In this document: piece after piece, positions 23,691 through 32,716 of the stretch
Layout: each line of letters opens with the position of its first letter
Position numbering within the stretch: the stretch's first letter is position 1
DNA from: an uncultured Flavobacteriales bacterium
Lineage (GTDB): Bacteria; Bacteroidota; Bacteroidia; Flavobacteriales_E; Vicingaceae
Reading direction: 5' to 3'
Length of the DNA: 64,000 nucleotides
Assembly: GCA_905479995.1 (NCBI GenBank)
Contig: CAJQON010000003.1
Span: 1 to 64,000 of the forward strand
Translations under genes and position numbers: made by a program
The notes under the pieces: generated by a model
What the model was told of the DNA's origin: nothing
Seen by the model: only the letters and a program-made list of their open reading frames with translations
The model's database searches: none

Positions 23691-26600
23691 TTAATAATTA
23701 AATTTTTTCGTTACGATTCCTGATTGTGATTCAACTCTAATCATCATAATTCCTTTAGGGAACTTACTGTTAGCTATCTCCAACATACCTTCTCCGTTAT
23801 AAGGCATGTCCTCAACAACCTTTTGCCCAAGAGCATTAAAAACTGAAATTATATAATTATCAGGTGTATTAAAGTTAAATACTGTAGTTCCGATAGAATT
23901 TTTATATATCTCAATGTTATCAGATAAAATAGCTCCTGCGCCATTTCCAATATTAGAAAGCCTCAATTGAAATCTTTCTGACTCATCATTAGCATCAATC
24001 TCAAACTTCATTCCTTCTAAAGCAATATTTTTAAGGTCAAATACTCTTCCCGTATGCTTAGCTTTTAATTCTATAAATTCAAAATCTCCACTTAATTCTT
24101 GAAAATTTTCTGCTAGAATAGTATATTTTCCAGTAATACCAACATTAACTTTTACCGGAATAATTACCTCTTCACTATAATTAAATGAATTAATCGCTAA
24201 CTCTTTATTAGAGTTATTCGCAAAACTTGTAATACTTGGTGCTTCAGTTAATGGACTCTTCAAAAATGAACCATCAAACTCATCGCGTTCTTCTAAGGCT
24301 AAATTATTCATTCTAAGTAATAATTCATGTGAGTATGAATTAACATCACTATTCACAATTAATTTTACTTCAGTAAAATCAATAAGCTCTGTAGTTCTAT
24401 AGAATGTACTAGATCCTGTACTATTTTTCGCTGATTCCGTAAAGATCAAAGTACCAGCTCCAACACTTTCAACCCAAAACCCCTGTTGTGGAGGTATAGT
24501 TCCTGAAGTCCTTGCAGAATAGTTACCATTGTTTGTATTCCATATATAATAAGTATTATTCAATGTTGGCTTTGTTAAAGAACCCCATTGCACCCATGCT
24601 TGATATGGATTACCCACTAAGTTAAAATCGTTTGCCACAGAAACTGCTACGTTACCAAAATTTGGTGTCCCGTAGATATCAATAGTTTTTGCATTGAAGG
24701 TAGTAAAATCATCTCCTAACCAAATTTCAAGACCTTCACCAGGAGTCATTACAAAATTAGTATCGGTTACCTCCGCATATGCTTGCGTACCTGCATCAAA
24801 TTCATAAACAGAATAAAAATCACCAGGGTTTCCAACTCGACCATCAATCCCATTAACATCAGACATAAAAAGCTCAGTAACAGTATTAGTATTATCTGAA
24901 TCCCATTGTCCCAAAGTTGCACTTGTTACAGGCATACTTAAATCTCCCCAGTTAGCATTTCTTGTCGTGAAATTTCTCTCAAATATGAAATTACCAAAAA
25001 ATCCAAAACCACCACTTTCTAATATTACCGCTGTTCTCGAAGCTGTTGATTTAAAAGTAAAAACAGCACCGGTATTAATCAATGTTCCTGTAGTTACCTT
25101 AACACTATTTGAAACTTCAAAATCTCCGCTCGCAAGATTAACATCATTAACAGATTCTATATATAGTTTGTTAAAATCGATTACTGTGGCCGAGTTATTA
25201 TTTACAAATTGACTGGTTAAAGCACCTCCGTTAAATGTAATAACTTTATGAGTAGCAACACCAGAAGCACTTACAGTATAATCTCCTGCGACATTAAAGC
25301 CTGGGTTATCATCAGTATCTAAATTTCCATCAACCACAATATCATTTATAGATTCTATCGCTCTAGTTGTTACCTTATCTCCAGCACTAATCGTTACATT
25401 ATCAACTGAACCTGGAATACAGTTACAACTCCAAGTGGAAGCATCATCCCAAAAACCATTTTTTACAGAAAAAATAGAGCTAGGCACACTTGATGCAATA
25501 GTATAGTAGTCACCATCACTTAAAGTAACTCCTGTAAACGTGGCAATACCGCCAACATCAACAACAGGACCATAATCTACAACTCCACCATCGTTAAAAA
25601 CACCATTACCTGTCTCTACCATCAAATAATAAGACCCTGAAGCTAATGGTAATGAAGATACATCAACTGCTACCGTAACTGTTCCTGGTGAACCTGTCAC
25701 TCCAGCCCTCCACTTTCTTCTAACTCTAGATCCTCCAGAAATTGTACCTGAAACATCATTATTGGTTAAAGCTATTGAACTTCCATTATGCCCAGAAAGA
25801 ATATAATCACCAGCACCAAGCGTAGATGCATTACTAATTTCAATAATTCCTGTACCTTGAGCTGTAGTATTGTTCCCATCCACTTCTTCTCCTATTCCAA
25901 ACAATTCCTCTCCTTCAGTCGCATCATAAGCATATAAATCTGTTGCTATAACAATACCATGCTTGGTAGATAAATAATTTTCGACTATTCTTCTTTCTGC
26001 ACTATTTAACACTTTAGAATAGCTAATAATTTCTGCTATATCTCCATTAAATTTATTACTACCATTTGTTGCAGAACCTACTCTATTTTTAAAATTTCCT
26101 GTTGCTGTATTTCCGGCATTTGTTGTTGTTCCCAAGTCATTACCATCTCTAAAAGCCTGTATTTCTTGTGCTCCAACTCCATCCCAAGTGCTCGTCCATA
26201 TTTGAGTATTGGTGGAATGCGCATCATCAATTTTAATTGAACTTGCAGCACTATTTTTTACCCAACTTCTCATTAATCCCCCACTTGTTCTAAAGGTTTG
26301 CAATAATGAGTTATGCTCAGAATAAGCAGATGCCCATAAAATTCCATAGTGATTCGCACTAGTACTTTCAAAAACAATAAATTGAGTTTGAGTATTTGTA
26401 TTAAGGCCTGCAATTCCAGAATTTTTCATGAAATCATTTGCTCCATCAAACCTCAAAATCGGGGTAGTATAATTGTACCATTTTGGTTGCAAACTAGTTG
26501 AACCTTGTGTGAAATCATTTCCATTTCCTGATTTATCAGACCAAGTCGAAATACTAATACCATTAGAATTACCTATAAAATCTGCGGCATCAAGCCATAG

Positions 26601-26696
26601 AGGGTTATTTGAAGAACTTCCTACTCCAGCTGGCCCATCTTGCCCGAAGGATGCAGTAGCTATTAAAATTAACAAGGAAAATAATATTGTTTTCAT
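23691..26696 (-). CDS. Large secreted protein with LamG-like domain and T9SS sorting domain
   Basis: 1001 aa. A signal peptide (ending ATASFGQ) is followed by a LamG/concanavalin-like region (~30-250: NPLWLDAADF, STWSDKSGNGNDF, AERRIVENYLSTKHGI). A DUF8202-like segment follows (ELFGIGEEVDGNN, GDYILSGHNGS). The central part (~405-560) holds FWDDASTWSCNCIPGSVDNV, a beta-solenoid-like start common in surface proteins. The last ~80 residues form a type A T9SS sorting domain (ISVFNALGQKVVED, KFPKGIMMIRV). It is probably a surface adhesin or matrix protein. It sits between the exosortase genes and the mini substrate, but itself uses the T9SS signal. Confidence 0.82.
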   Translation of the reverse strand: MKTILFSLLILIATASFGQDGPAGVGSSSNNPLWLDAADFIGNSNGISISTWSDKSGNGNDFTQGSTSLQPKWYNYTTPILRFDGANDFMKNSGIAGLNTNTQTQFIVFESTSANHYGILWASAYSEHNSLLQTFRTSGGLMRSWVKNSAASSIKIDDAHSTNTQIWTSTWDGVGAQEIQAFRDGNDLGTTTNAGNTATGNFKNRVGSATNGSNKFNGDIAEIISYSKVLNSAERRIVENYLSTKHGIVIATDLYAYDATEGEELFGIGEEVDGNNTTAQGTGIIEISNASTLGAGDYILSGHNGSSIALTNNDVSGTISGGSRVRRKWRAGVTGSPGTVTVAVDVSSLPLASGSYYLMVETGNGVFNDGGVVDYGPVVDVGGIATFTGVTLSDGDYYTIASSVPSSIFSVKNGFWDDASTWSCNCIPGSVDNVTISAGDKVTTRAIESINDIVVDGNLDTDDNPGFNVAGDYTVSASGVATHKVITFNGGALTSQFVNNNSATVIDFNKLYIESVNDVNLASGDFEVSNSVKVTTGTLINTGAVFTFKSTASRTAVILESGGFGFFGNFIFERNFTTRNANWGDLSMPVTSATLGQWDSDNTNTVTELFMSDVNGIDGRVGNPGDFYSVYEFDAGTQAYAEVTDTNFVMTPGEGLEIWLGDDFTTFNAKTIDIYGTPNFGNVAVSVANDFNLVGNPYQAWVQWGSLTKPTLNNTYYIWNTNNGNYSARTSGTIPPQQGFWVESVGAGTLIFTESAKNSTGSSTFYRTTELIDFTEVKLIVNSDVNSYSHELLLRMNNLALEERDEFDGSFLKSPLTEAPSITSFANNSNKELAINSFNYSEEVIIPVKVNVGITGKYTILAENFQELSGDFEFIELKAKHTGRVFDLKNIALEGMKFEIDANDESERFQLRLSNIGNGAGAILSDNIEIYKNSIGTTVFNFNTPDNYIISVFNALGQKVVEDMPYNGEGMLEIANSKFPKGIMMIRVESQSGIVTKKFNY

Positions 26697-26801
26697 AACA
26701 AAAAAATTAGGTTCTGTAATAAGAACGTAAATCTAATAAAAAAGGTTCGTTTAAGAAAAATTAAGTTTTTCCCAATTATGCGGCTATTAATTTGTTCTTA
26801 C

Positions 26802-27287
26802 CTAATTGGACAGTGTTTTATCTACTTCATATTTTTCATAAAAATAAAAAACAACAAAAAGAATGAGAATTGTTAGTGGAGATTGTGCTAAACCCATGAA
26901 AAATCTAGCAATAGGGTAAATAGAATTTACTTCACCAATAACATATCCCATTGAAATAAAAATAAGAGACACAGAAAAGAAAATCCCATAGATTAAAAGA
27001 GTATATGCATACAATCGTTTCTGAGTAAAGTATATTTTAATCAACCAAAGTAACATCCCCATAAATGCTAATGAAAATAAAACTGTTAAAGCCCATTTCA
27101 ACCCTACCAAATAATCAATTGAACAATCATATATAAAATTTGGTGGAGTTACATATGATCTATTATAGGGAAAATCATATTGATACAAAACACTATTTAT
27201 TACTAAGAATATAGTTTCTCTAACATAGCCCATTAAAAAGATAAGAAGGAATAACAAAAATAATATGAACCTATTACCTTTCCTCAC
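26802..27287 (-). CDS. Exosortase-associated integral membrane protein
   Basis: About 161 aa with four predicted membrane helices: RFILFLLFLLIFLMGYV at the N-terminus, then LKWALTVLFSLAFMGMLLWL, YTLLIYGIFFSVSLIFIS, and SPLTILILFVVFYFY. An extracytoplasmic loop holds RETIFLVINSVLYQYD and SYVTPPNF. Position directly after an exosortase and this layout fit the XrtX/XrtF-associated membrane proteins of Bacteroidota. The frame extends back to an ATG at 27332, but I chose the GTG at 27287, which overlaps the exosortase stop (GTGA) and puts a helix at the N-terminus. Biochemical role unknown. Confidence 0.7.
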   Translation of the reverse strand: MRKGNRFILFLLFLLIFLMGYVRETIFLVINSVLYQYDFPYNRSYVTPPNFIYDCSIDYLVGLKWALTVLFSLAFMGMLLWLIKIYFTQKRLYAYTLLIYGIFFSVSLIFISMGYVIGEVNSIYPIARFFMGLAQSPLTILILFVVFYFYEKYEVDKTLSN

Positions 27288-27820
27288 TTTTCCTTTGAAA
27301 TACCAGAATATTTTTTCACCCACATAACCCACATTAAAAAGATGCAGAAATAGACAAAAATTGTAAAAGTGTATTTATGGTTGAATTGAAGACTGTCTGG
27401 ATAATAAACTACGACCAATGCCAAGGCAACTAACCTCACTATATTTAAACAGTGAATTACTAATAATCCTATTGGAATAAAAACAAGCTTATTTTTTATT
27501 TTTCCAGGAAATGCAATAATAAATCCAGCAAATAATGCAAAAAGATCCATTCCGTTACATGGGGCCCCTATTAAAACTCCATGAGTACCGTCCACACCAA
27601 CAGCATCAGCATATGAAAAGGTATCGAAACCAAACAGATTTAGAACATTTTGTGTTGAACTTACTAAGTGGTTAATTAAAAAATGATCTACAAAACCATC
27701 CTCTAACAGCCACTTTTCGTATAGAACGTACCAAACAATATAAATTAAGCCCGCTTTTAATATAAAACTGGCCAAAAATTTATCTTGGGGACCTATATGT
27801 TTGAATATATTTTTAATCAA
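27284..27820 (-). CDS. Exosortase/archaeosortase-family transpeptidase
   Basis: 178 aa with about five or six membrane helices. The three residues proposed as catalytic are present in order: Cys88 in GAPCNGMDL, Arg129 in NIVRLVAL and His148 in FNHKYTF. Exosortases cut the C-terminal PEP-CTERM-like tail of exported proteins at the inner membrane, and are genetically tied to exopolysaccharide production. Here it is divergent from the polysaccharide operon with 106 bases between, and 3.7 kb from a short protein bearing a PID tail. The subfamily (XrtX or similar) is my guess. Confidence 0.85.
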   Translation of the reverse strand: MIKNIFKHIGPQDKFLASFILKAGLIYIVWYVLYEKWLLEDGFVDHFLINHLVSSTQNVLNLFGFDTFSYADAVGVDGTHGVLIGAPCNGMDLFALFAGFIIAFPGKIKNKLVFIPIGLLVIHCLNIVRLVALALVVVYYPDSLQFNHKYTFTIFVYFCIFLMWVMWVKKYSGISKEK

Positions 27821-27899
27821 TGAGAATAAGAAAAAACGAAGTTATTAATATTATTTAAAGCATTAGTAAAAGTTATTTATATAAATACGAATAAAAAGC

Positions 27900-27907
27900 T
27901 ATTTTTG
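27900..27907 (+). promoter_or_regulatory. -7 element for the polysaccharide operon
   Basis: TATTTTTG matches TANNTTTG, 19 bases before the ATG at 27927. No TTG is present at -33, so only half a promoter is seen. Confidence 0.3.
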
Positions 27908-27926
27908 TTGGCTGTAGTAAAAAATT

Positions 27927-30341
27927 ATGGAGAAAAAGAATCAACAAAACATAATTGAAAATTTTGATTTTAAGGCTTTTGGCTCTAGGATAATTAAATA
28001 TTGGTACTTGTTTGCAATTTGCTTAATTATTGCAGGCGTTGCTAGTTTTTATAAGGTAAGGTACAGCGTTTCTGAATATAGTACTTATGGTAAGTTAATT
28101 TTAAAGGATGAATACTCCTCTTGGAGGCAAGAGTCTTTTATTAAAGGAATGGAACTTGTAAGCACACAAAACAGACTGTCCAATGAGGTCGGGATATTGA
28201 ATTCGTATTCTCTAAATAGAAAGGTTTTAGACAAATTAGATTTTGATGTTTTTTATTACAGTATAGGAAATATTAAAACAACTGAGCTTTATAAAGACTC
28301 ACCGTTTAGGGTAGTTATAGATACAACTGAAGAATTTGCAAGCTATCCCAGTTTTCATTTAAAATTTATTGATAAAAAGAAATTCCATGTCTCTAGGAAT
28401 CCTGAAAAGATTGAAGAAGGAGATATAAAACAATTCGGTAAACCCTTTAAATTAAGAGGTAAAAAAATTACTATTAATATTACTGAACACTATGCAAAAG
28501 GAAGAACCGAAAAGAATATATTTAAATTTAAAATTAATGATTTAAATTCTCTGGCTAAGGTATACCAGTTAAGTGTGTTTGCCGAGACTGAACCATCTGA
28601 GTCGTCAATTCTAAAACTGACAATGCACGGGGTAAGGATTGACAAACAAATTGATTATCTGAACGAAATAATGAACAGCTACATTTTAGATGGTTTAGAA
28701 GAAAATAATCAAACCACTACAAGTACTTTAAAATTTATAAATAATCAGTTAAATGAAGTTGCTGACACTTTAGTATTGGTTGAAATGAAGTTAGAAGATT
28801 TTAAAAAATCTATCAATACTGAAAAATTAGAGATTAATACAACCAAACTTATTCCAAATTCGACCGAGTTGGAAAGGCAATTAATTGAAGCAAAATTTAA
28901 CATAAAGTATTTTAAGAATACACTTGACTACTTAGAAAAAACTTCAGATCATGAACAAGTTTTAATCCCAACGATTTTGGGAGTTACTGTCCAGGACCCA
29001 ATTCATCGCACCATATCTGAACTTTCAGAATTATATTCTAAAAAAGCATCATTAAAGTTCTCTATTGAAGATAGTAGTCTAACTACTTCAAAGTTAATTC
29101 AACAGATTAAAATTAAACGAGAAATTCTAATTGAAAATTTAAGAGCAAGATTAAGTAAGAATGAATTTCAAATTGAACAACTAAATGAACAACTCCAACT
29201 GAATGAATCTAAGTTAGGCCAGCAACCAAATGCTGAGTCTGAGTATGTTAGAATTCAACGATTATATAAACTTAATAATGATTTTTATAATTATTTACTA
29301 GAAAAAAGAGGTGAAGCATCCCTAGCACAGGCATCCAACGTTCCTAAGGCAAAAATAATTGAAAATGCAAGTGAATATACTGTATCATACACAGGGCCTT
29401 TCCCTAAAAACATTTACCTTTTAAATTTTGGTATAGCATTATTTCTTCCCTTATTGTTTACATTATTAAAATTTCTAATAAATTCAAAAATAATTGAAAA
29501 ATCAGACATCGAAGCTCAAACTGACATTCCAATTATTGGTAGCATTGGTCACATAAAAAATACTGGAAACTTAGTTCTTGTGAATAAGCCTAAATCAATT
29601 GTTGCTGAATCTTTTAGAGCAATTAGGACAAATATAAATTACCTAACAAAACAGAAAAAAACATTCTGCATCTTAATTACCTCCTCTATTAGTGGTGAGG
29701 GTAAAACCTTTACCAGTATTAACCTAGCTCTAGCATATGCCATTTCGGGTAAAAAGACATTACTTATTGGTGCAGATTTAAGGAAGCCTAAAATCTTTAA
29801 TGATTTTAAATTAAATAATACTATAGGCCTTACTAATTTCTTAATTGGTGGAAACACATTTGATGAAGTAGTTCAAAACACGAGTACTGATAACCTTGAC
29901 CTTATTTCTTCTGGTCCAACACCACCAAACCCATCTGAGTTAATAGACTCAGAAAAAATGAAAGAATTTATGGAACAAGCAAAATCACTCTACGATATTA
30001 TTATAATTGATTCGCCACCGGTTGGCTTGGTAACTGACGCCATGATATTGGCTAAGTTCTCGGATGTGAACCTATACTTAGTAAGGCAAAACTATACCTT
30101 AAAAAATCACTTAAGTTTAATAAATGATTTATTCGTAAATGATAAGATCACAGATTTAGGAATAATTGTTAATGATATAAAAGAACAAAGTTTAGGCTAC
30201 GGAAAGTATAGTTACGGCTACGGATATGGCTACGGATATGGCTACGGATATGGTTATGGTTATGGTTATGGTTATGGTTACGGGTATTATGGTGATACTC
30301 AGAAAAAAAAATCCATCCTCTCGGTATTTAAACGGACATAA
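27927..30341 (+). CDS. Wzc-type polysaccharide co-polymerase with tyrosine autokinase domain (second copy)
   Basis: 804 aa. First membrane helix near 25-42 (YWYLFAICLIIAGVASFY), a long periplasmic Wzz-like part with coiled coils (~260-460), a second helix near 495-515, then a BY-kinase. The kinase has Walker A SSISGEGKT near 587, LLIGADLRKP as Walker A', and IIIIDSPPVGLVTDA as Walker B. The C-terminal ~35 residues are almost pure Tyr-Gly repeats, the phosphorylation tail. It opens the plus-strand polysaccharide operon and shares only moderate similarity with the copy at 11260-13692 outside the kinase core. No wza homologue accompanies it. Confidence 0.92.
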   Translation: MEKKNQQNIIENFDFKAFGSRIIKYWYLFAICLIIAGVASFYKVRYSVSEYSTYGKLILKDEYSSWRQESFIKGMELVSTQNRLSNEVGILNSYSLNRKVLDKLDFDVFYYSIGNIKTTELYKDSPFRVVIDTTEEFASYPSFHLKFIDKKKFHVSRNPEKIEEGDIKQFGKPFKLRGKKITINITEHYAKGRTEKNIFKFKINDLNSLAKVYQLSVFAETEPSESSILKLTMHGVRIDKQIDYLNEIMNSYILDGLEENNQTTTSTLKFINNQLNEVADTLVLVEMKLEDFKKSINTEKLEINTTKLIPNSTELERQLIEAKFNIKYFKNTLDYLEKTSDHEQVLIPTILGVTVQDPIHRTISELSELYSKKASLKFSIEDSSLTTSKLIQQIKIKREILIENLRARLSKNEFQIEQLNEQLQLNESKLGQQPNAESEYVRIQRLYKLNNDFYNYLLEKRGEASLAQASNVPKAKIIENASEYTVSYTGPFPKNIYLLNFGIALFLPLLFTLLKFLINSKIIEKSDIEAQTDIPIIGSIGHIKNTGNLVLVNKPKSIVAESFRAIRTNINYLTKQKKTFCILITSSISGEGKTFTSINLALAYAISGKKTLLIGADLRKPKIFNDFKLNNTIGLTNFLIGGNTFDEVVQNTSTDNLDLISSGPTPPNPSELIDSEKMKEFMEQAKSLYDIIIIDSPPVGLVTDAMILAKFSDVNLYLVRQNYTLKNHLSLINDLFVNDKITDLGIIVNDIKEQSLGYGKYSYGYGYGYGYGYGYGYGYGYGYGYGYYGDTQKKKSILSVFKRT
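30216..30287 (+). repeat. In-frame hexanucleotide tandem repeat coding (Tyr-Gly)n
   Basis: Three exact copies of ggctacggatat are followed by four ggttat and two near copies. All units are six bases or twelve, so gain or loss changes the number of Tyr-Gly pairs without a frameshift. It lies in the phosphorylation tail of the second Wzc. Confidence 0.9.
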
Positions 30342-30375
30342 CATTTTTTATCTAATTTGGAAACTTTGCTAAGTA

Positions 30376-31836
30376 TTGACTAATTTAAAATCAAAAAGTA
30401 TTAATGCCTTCATATGGGACTTTTTAGGTAAAATTTCCAACCAGGCAATCTCTTTCTTAGTTTCTATTATCTTAGCAAGAATTCTTCTACCAGATGAATT
30501 CGGTCTTATTGCCATAATTAATGTGATTTTTATGTTTGCCAACATCTTCATGGATGTTGGACTTGGAGCTTCATTGATTCAAAGGAAAAGATTATTACCG
30601 ATACACTTTTCGTCTGTATTTTATTTCAACATTACAGTAGGGCTAATCCTTACCATCATTACTTTGTTTGTAGCGAAATATATTGCAGAATTTTATCAGA
30701 TTCCTGAGTTAGAAAACTTAGCAAAAACAATGTCACTTTCATTCGTTATTAGTTCATTTGGAATTGTCCAAAATGTTAAATTAAAAAAACAATTAAATTT
30801 TAAAAAAATAACTAGTTTACAAATAGTTGGAGTTGTAATTAGTGGTGGAATAGGTATAATAATGGCTAAAAACGGATTTGGAGTTTGGAGTTTATTAACT
30901 CAGATTTTATCAAATCGTTTCATTTATACGCTTTTGGTTTGGATAACTGTGGATTGGACTCCAGGATTTAATTTCTCTTTAAAAGCACTAAAACAATTGT
31001 GGGGTTTTGGATTTAAAATATTTTTAGCTAATTTTTTAAACATCCTATTTAATCAATTAGATGTAATAATTATTGGTAAAATATTCCCTGTAAGTAGTTT
31101 AGGGTTTCTGCAACGAGGGAAATCACTTACTCAAATGGTGTACAAATTAACATCAACAAGTTTGTCACAAGTATTATTTCCAGTTTTTAGTAGTATTCAA
31201 GATGAAACAGCTCGATTAAAATCTATTCTAAATAGAGCCACTCATCTACTAAGTCTCGTAGTATTTGTAATTACGGGAGCTTTATATCTGTGTGCAGATG
31301 AAATTATTATTATTTTGTTTACGAAAAAATGGTACGAGTCTATTGAATATTTCAAACTTCTCCTATTAAGCGGTTTTGTTATGCCATTTAATTCATTGTT
31401 TATAAATATTATAAGCAGTAGAGGTAACTCTACAAACTATCTCAAACTTAATATGATAAAAAAGATACCTAAAGGACTAGTACTTTGCTTCGGGTTTTAT
31501 TTTGGAATTACAGGCTTTTTATATGGCTTAATATTATCCTCCATCATTAACACATTTATTAATATACTGTTTGTAAATAGAGAATTAGGCACAAATTACT
31601 GGCTGTTACTAAAACCAATAACCACCAACCTAGCAACATCATCATTATTAGTTTTAGGAATAACGAGTTTGATAAACAGACTAGATTTCGAGAACCTATA
31701 CCTGCTATTACTGATAAAATTTTTTACCTTTATTGTATCTTATTCTATATTGGCGATTCTATTCAAATTTGATGGACTAAAAACTATTCAATTAACAATT
31801 TCTGACAGAAAGAAACGAACACCAACTAATGAGTAG
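30376..31836 (+). CDS. Wzx-like oligosaccharide flippase (MOP/polysaccharide transporter superfamily)
   Basis: 486 aa with about 12-14 membrane helices. It starts with the family-typical SINAFIWDFLGKISNQAISF and LVSIILARILLPDEFGLIAI, and contains IDVIIIGKIFPVSSLGFLQR-type loop sequence (QLDVIIIGKIF). It flips undecaprenyl-linked repeat units to the periplasm. The start is a TTG at 30376, 34 bases after the kinase gene; no nearby ATG gives a complete first helix. It pairs functionally with the Wzy-like protein at 42945-44264. Confidence 0.9.
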   Translation: MTNLKSKSINAFIWDFLGKISNQAISFLVSIILARILLPDEFGLIAIINVIFMFANIFMDVGLGASLIQRKRLLPIHFSSVFYFNITVGLILTIITLFVAKYIAEFYQIPELENLAKTMSLSFVISSFGIVQNVKLKKQLNFKKITSLQIVGVVISGGIGIIMAKNGFGVWSLLTQILSNRFIYTLLVWITVDWTPGFNFSLKALKQLWGFGFKIFLANFLNILFNQLDVIIIGKIFPVSSLGFLQRGKSLTQMVYKLTSTSLSQVLFPVFSSIQDETARLKSILNRATHLLSLVVFVITGALYLCADEIIIILFTKKWYESIEYFKLLLLSGFVMPFNSLFINIISSRGNSTNYLKLNMIKKIPKGLVLCFGFYFGITGFLYGLILSSIINTFINILFVNRELGTNYWLLLKPITTNLATSSLLVLGITSLINRLDFENLYLLLLIKFFTFIVSYSILAILFKFDGLKTIQLTISDRKKRTPTNE

Positions 31837-31873
31837 TTAAATTCGTATTTACTAGTAAATTAAATAATTAGCC

Positions 31874-32716
31874 ATAATTTTTTTAAAAAATAGAAATATT
31901 AAAATTGTAGATACTCTCATAATTGGAGCTCAAAAGTCTGCTACGACCTCTTTATTCCATTATTTGAATATGCACCCACAAATTGTTGGTTCTTCACCTA
32001 AGGAAATCCATTATTTTGATAATGACGAAAATTATAAAAAAGGAAATTCTTGGTATCTAAATCATTTTGAAAAAAAGAAGTCAGGCAAACTTTTAGAAGC
32101 CACTCCAAGATACCTTTATCCAGAATATGTGCCCAAAAGAGTTTTTGATTACAATCCAAATATCAAATTAATTATTATTTTAAGAAATCCTACCGAAAGA
32201 GCATTTTCTGCATGGAACATGTATAGCCAAATGGTTAAAGAAGATCAAAAGGTTAATAGATGGAAAAAACAATCGGAATTAGATTCTTCTCATAAAATGT
32301 ATGAAATTTACGTTAAAAATGGTTTCACTTCATTCGAAGAGGCAATCTCAGCGGAGTTAGATTACTTTGATAAAAAGAAAAACCTAATCGAACCAAGCTT
32401 AGTGAAGCGGGGATTATACAAACAACAAATAGAAAATTGGTTAAAACTCTTCCCTAAAAATCAATTCTATATCACAAGCACTTCTAGCTTAAAAAATAAC
32501 CTTGAAGAAAACCTTCAACTTCTTTTAAAGTTTATTGGGGTAGATGAATATCAATGGGAATCACACCAGCTAAATCCTCATCATAAAAGAAATTACGAAT
32601 CTTCCATTAATATTGAATTCCAAGAAAAACTTAACGACTTTTACACGAAACAAAATAAAGGGCTAGAAGATCTAATAAAAAACATGTATCAACCTAAGGG
32701 ATTATGTTTAGAGTAA
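31874..32716 (+). CDS. Sulfotransferase, without a recognisable canonical start codon
   Basis: The PAPS 5'-phosphosulfate loop IIGAQKSATTSLFHYL lies upstream of the first TTG (31964) and ATG (31970), so a start there would remove the cofactor site. The frame is open back to a TAA at 31865-31867, and has no ATG, GTG or TTG in between; ATA at 31874 or ATT at 31877 are the only sensible positions, so the 5' end is approximate. The 3'-phosphate motif is IIILRNPTERAFSAWNMY. The protein would be ~280 aa and move sulfate from PAPS to a sugar hydroxyl. It overlaps the next sulfotransferase by 13 bases. A non-canonical start, a point mutation of ATG, or a sequencing error are all possible. Confidence 0.75.
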   Translation: MIFLKNRNIKIVDTLIIGAQKSATTSLFHYLNMHPQIVGSSPKEIHYFDNDENYKKGNSWYLNHFEKKKSGKLLEATPRYLYPEYVPKRVFDYNPNIKLIIILRNPTERAFSAWNMYSQMVKEDQKVNRWKKQSELDSSHKMYEIYVKNGFTSFEEAISAELDYFDKKKNLIEPSLVKRGLYKQQIENWLKLFPKNQFYITSTSSLKNNLEENLQLLLKFIGVDEYQWESHQLNPHHKRNYESSINIEFQEKLNDFYTKQNKGLEDLIKNMYQPKGLCLE

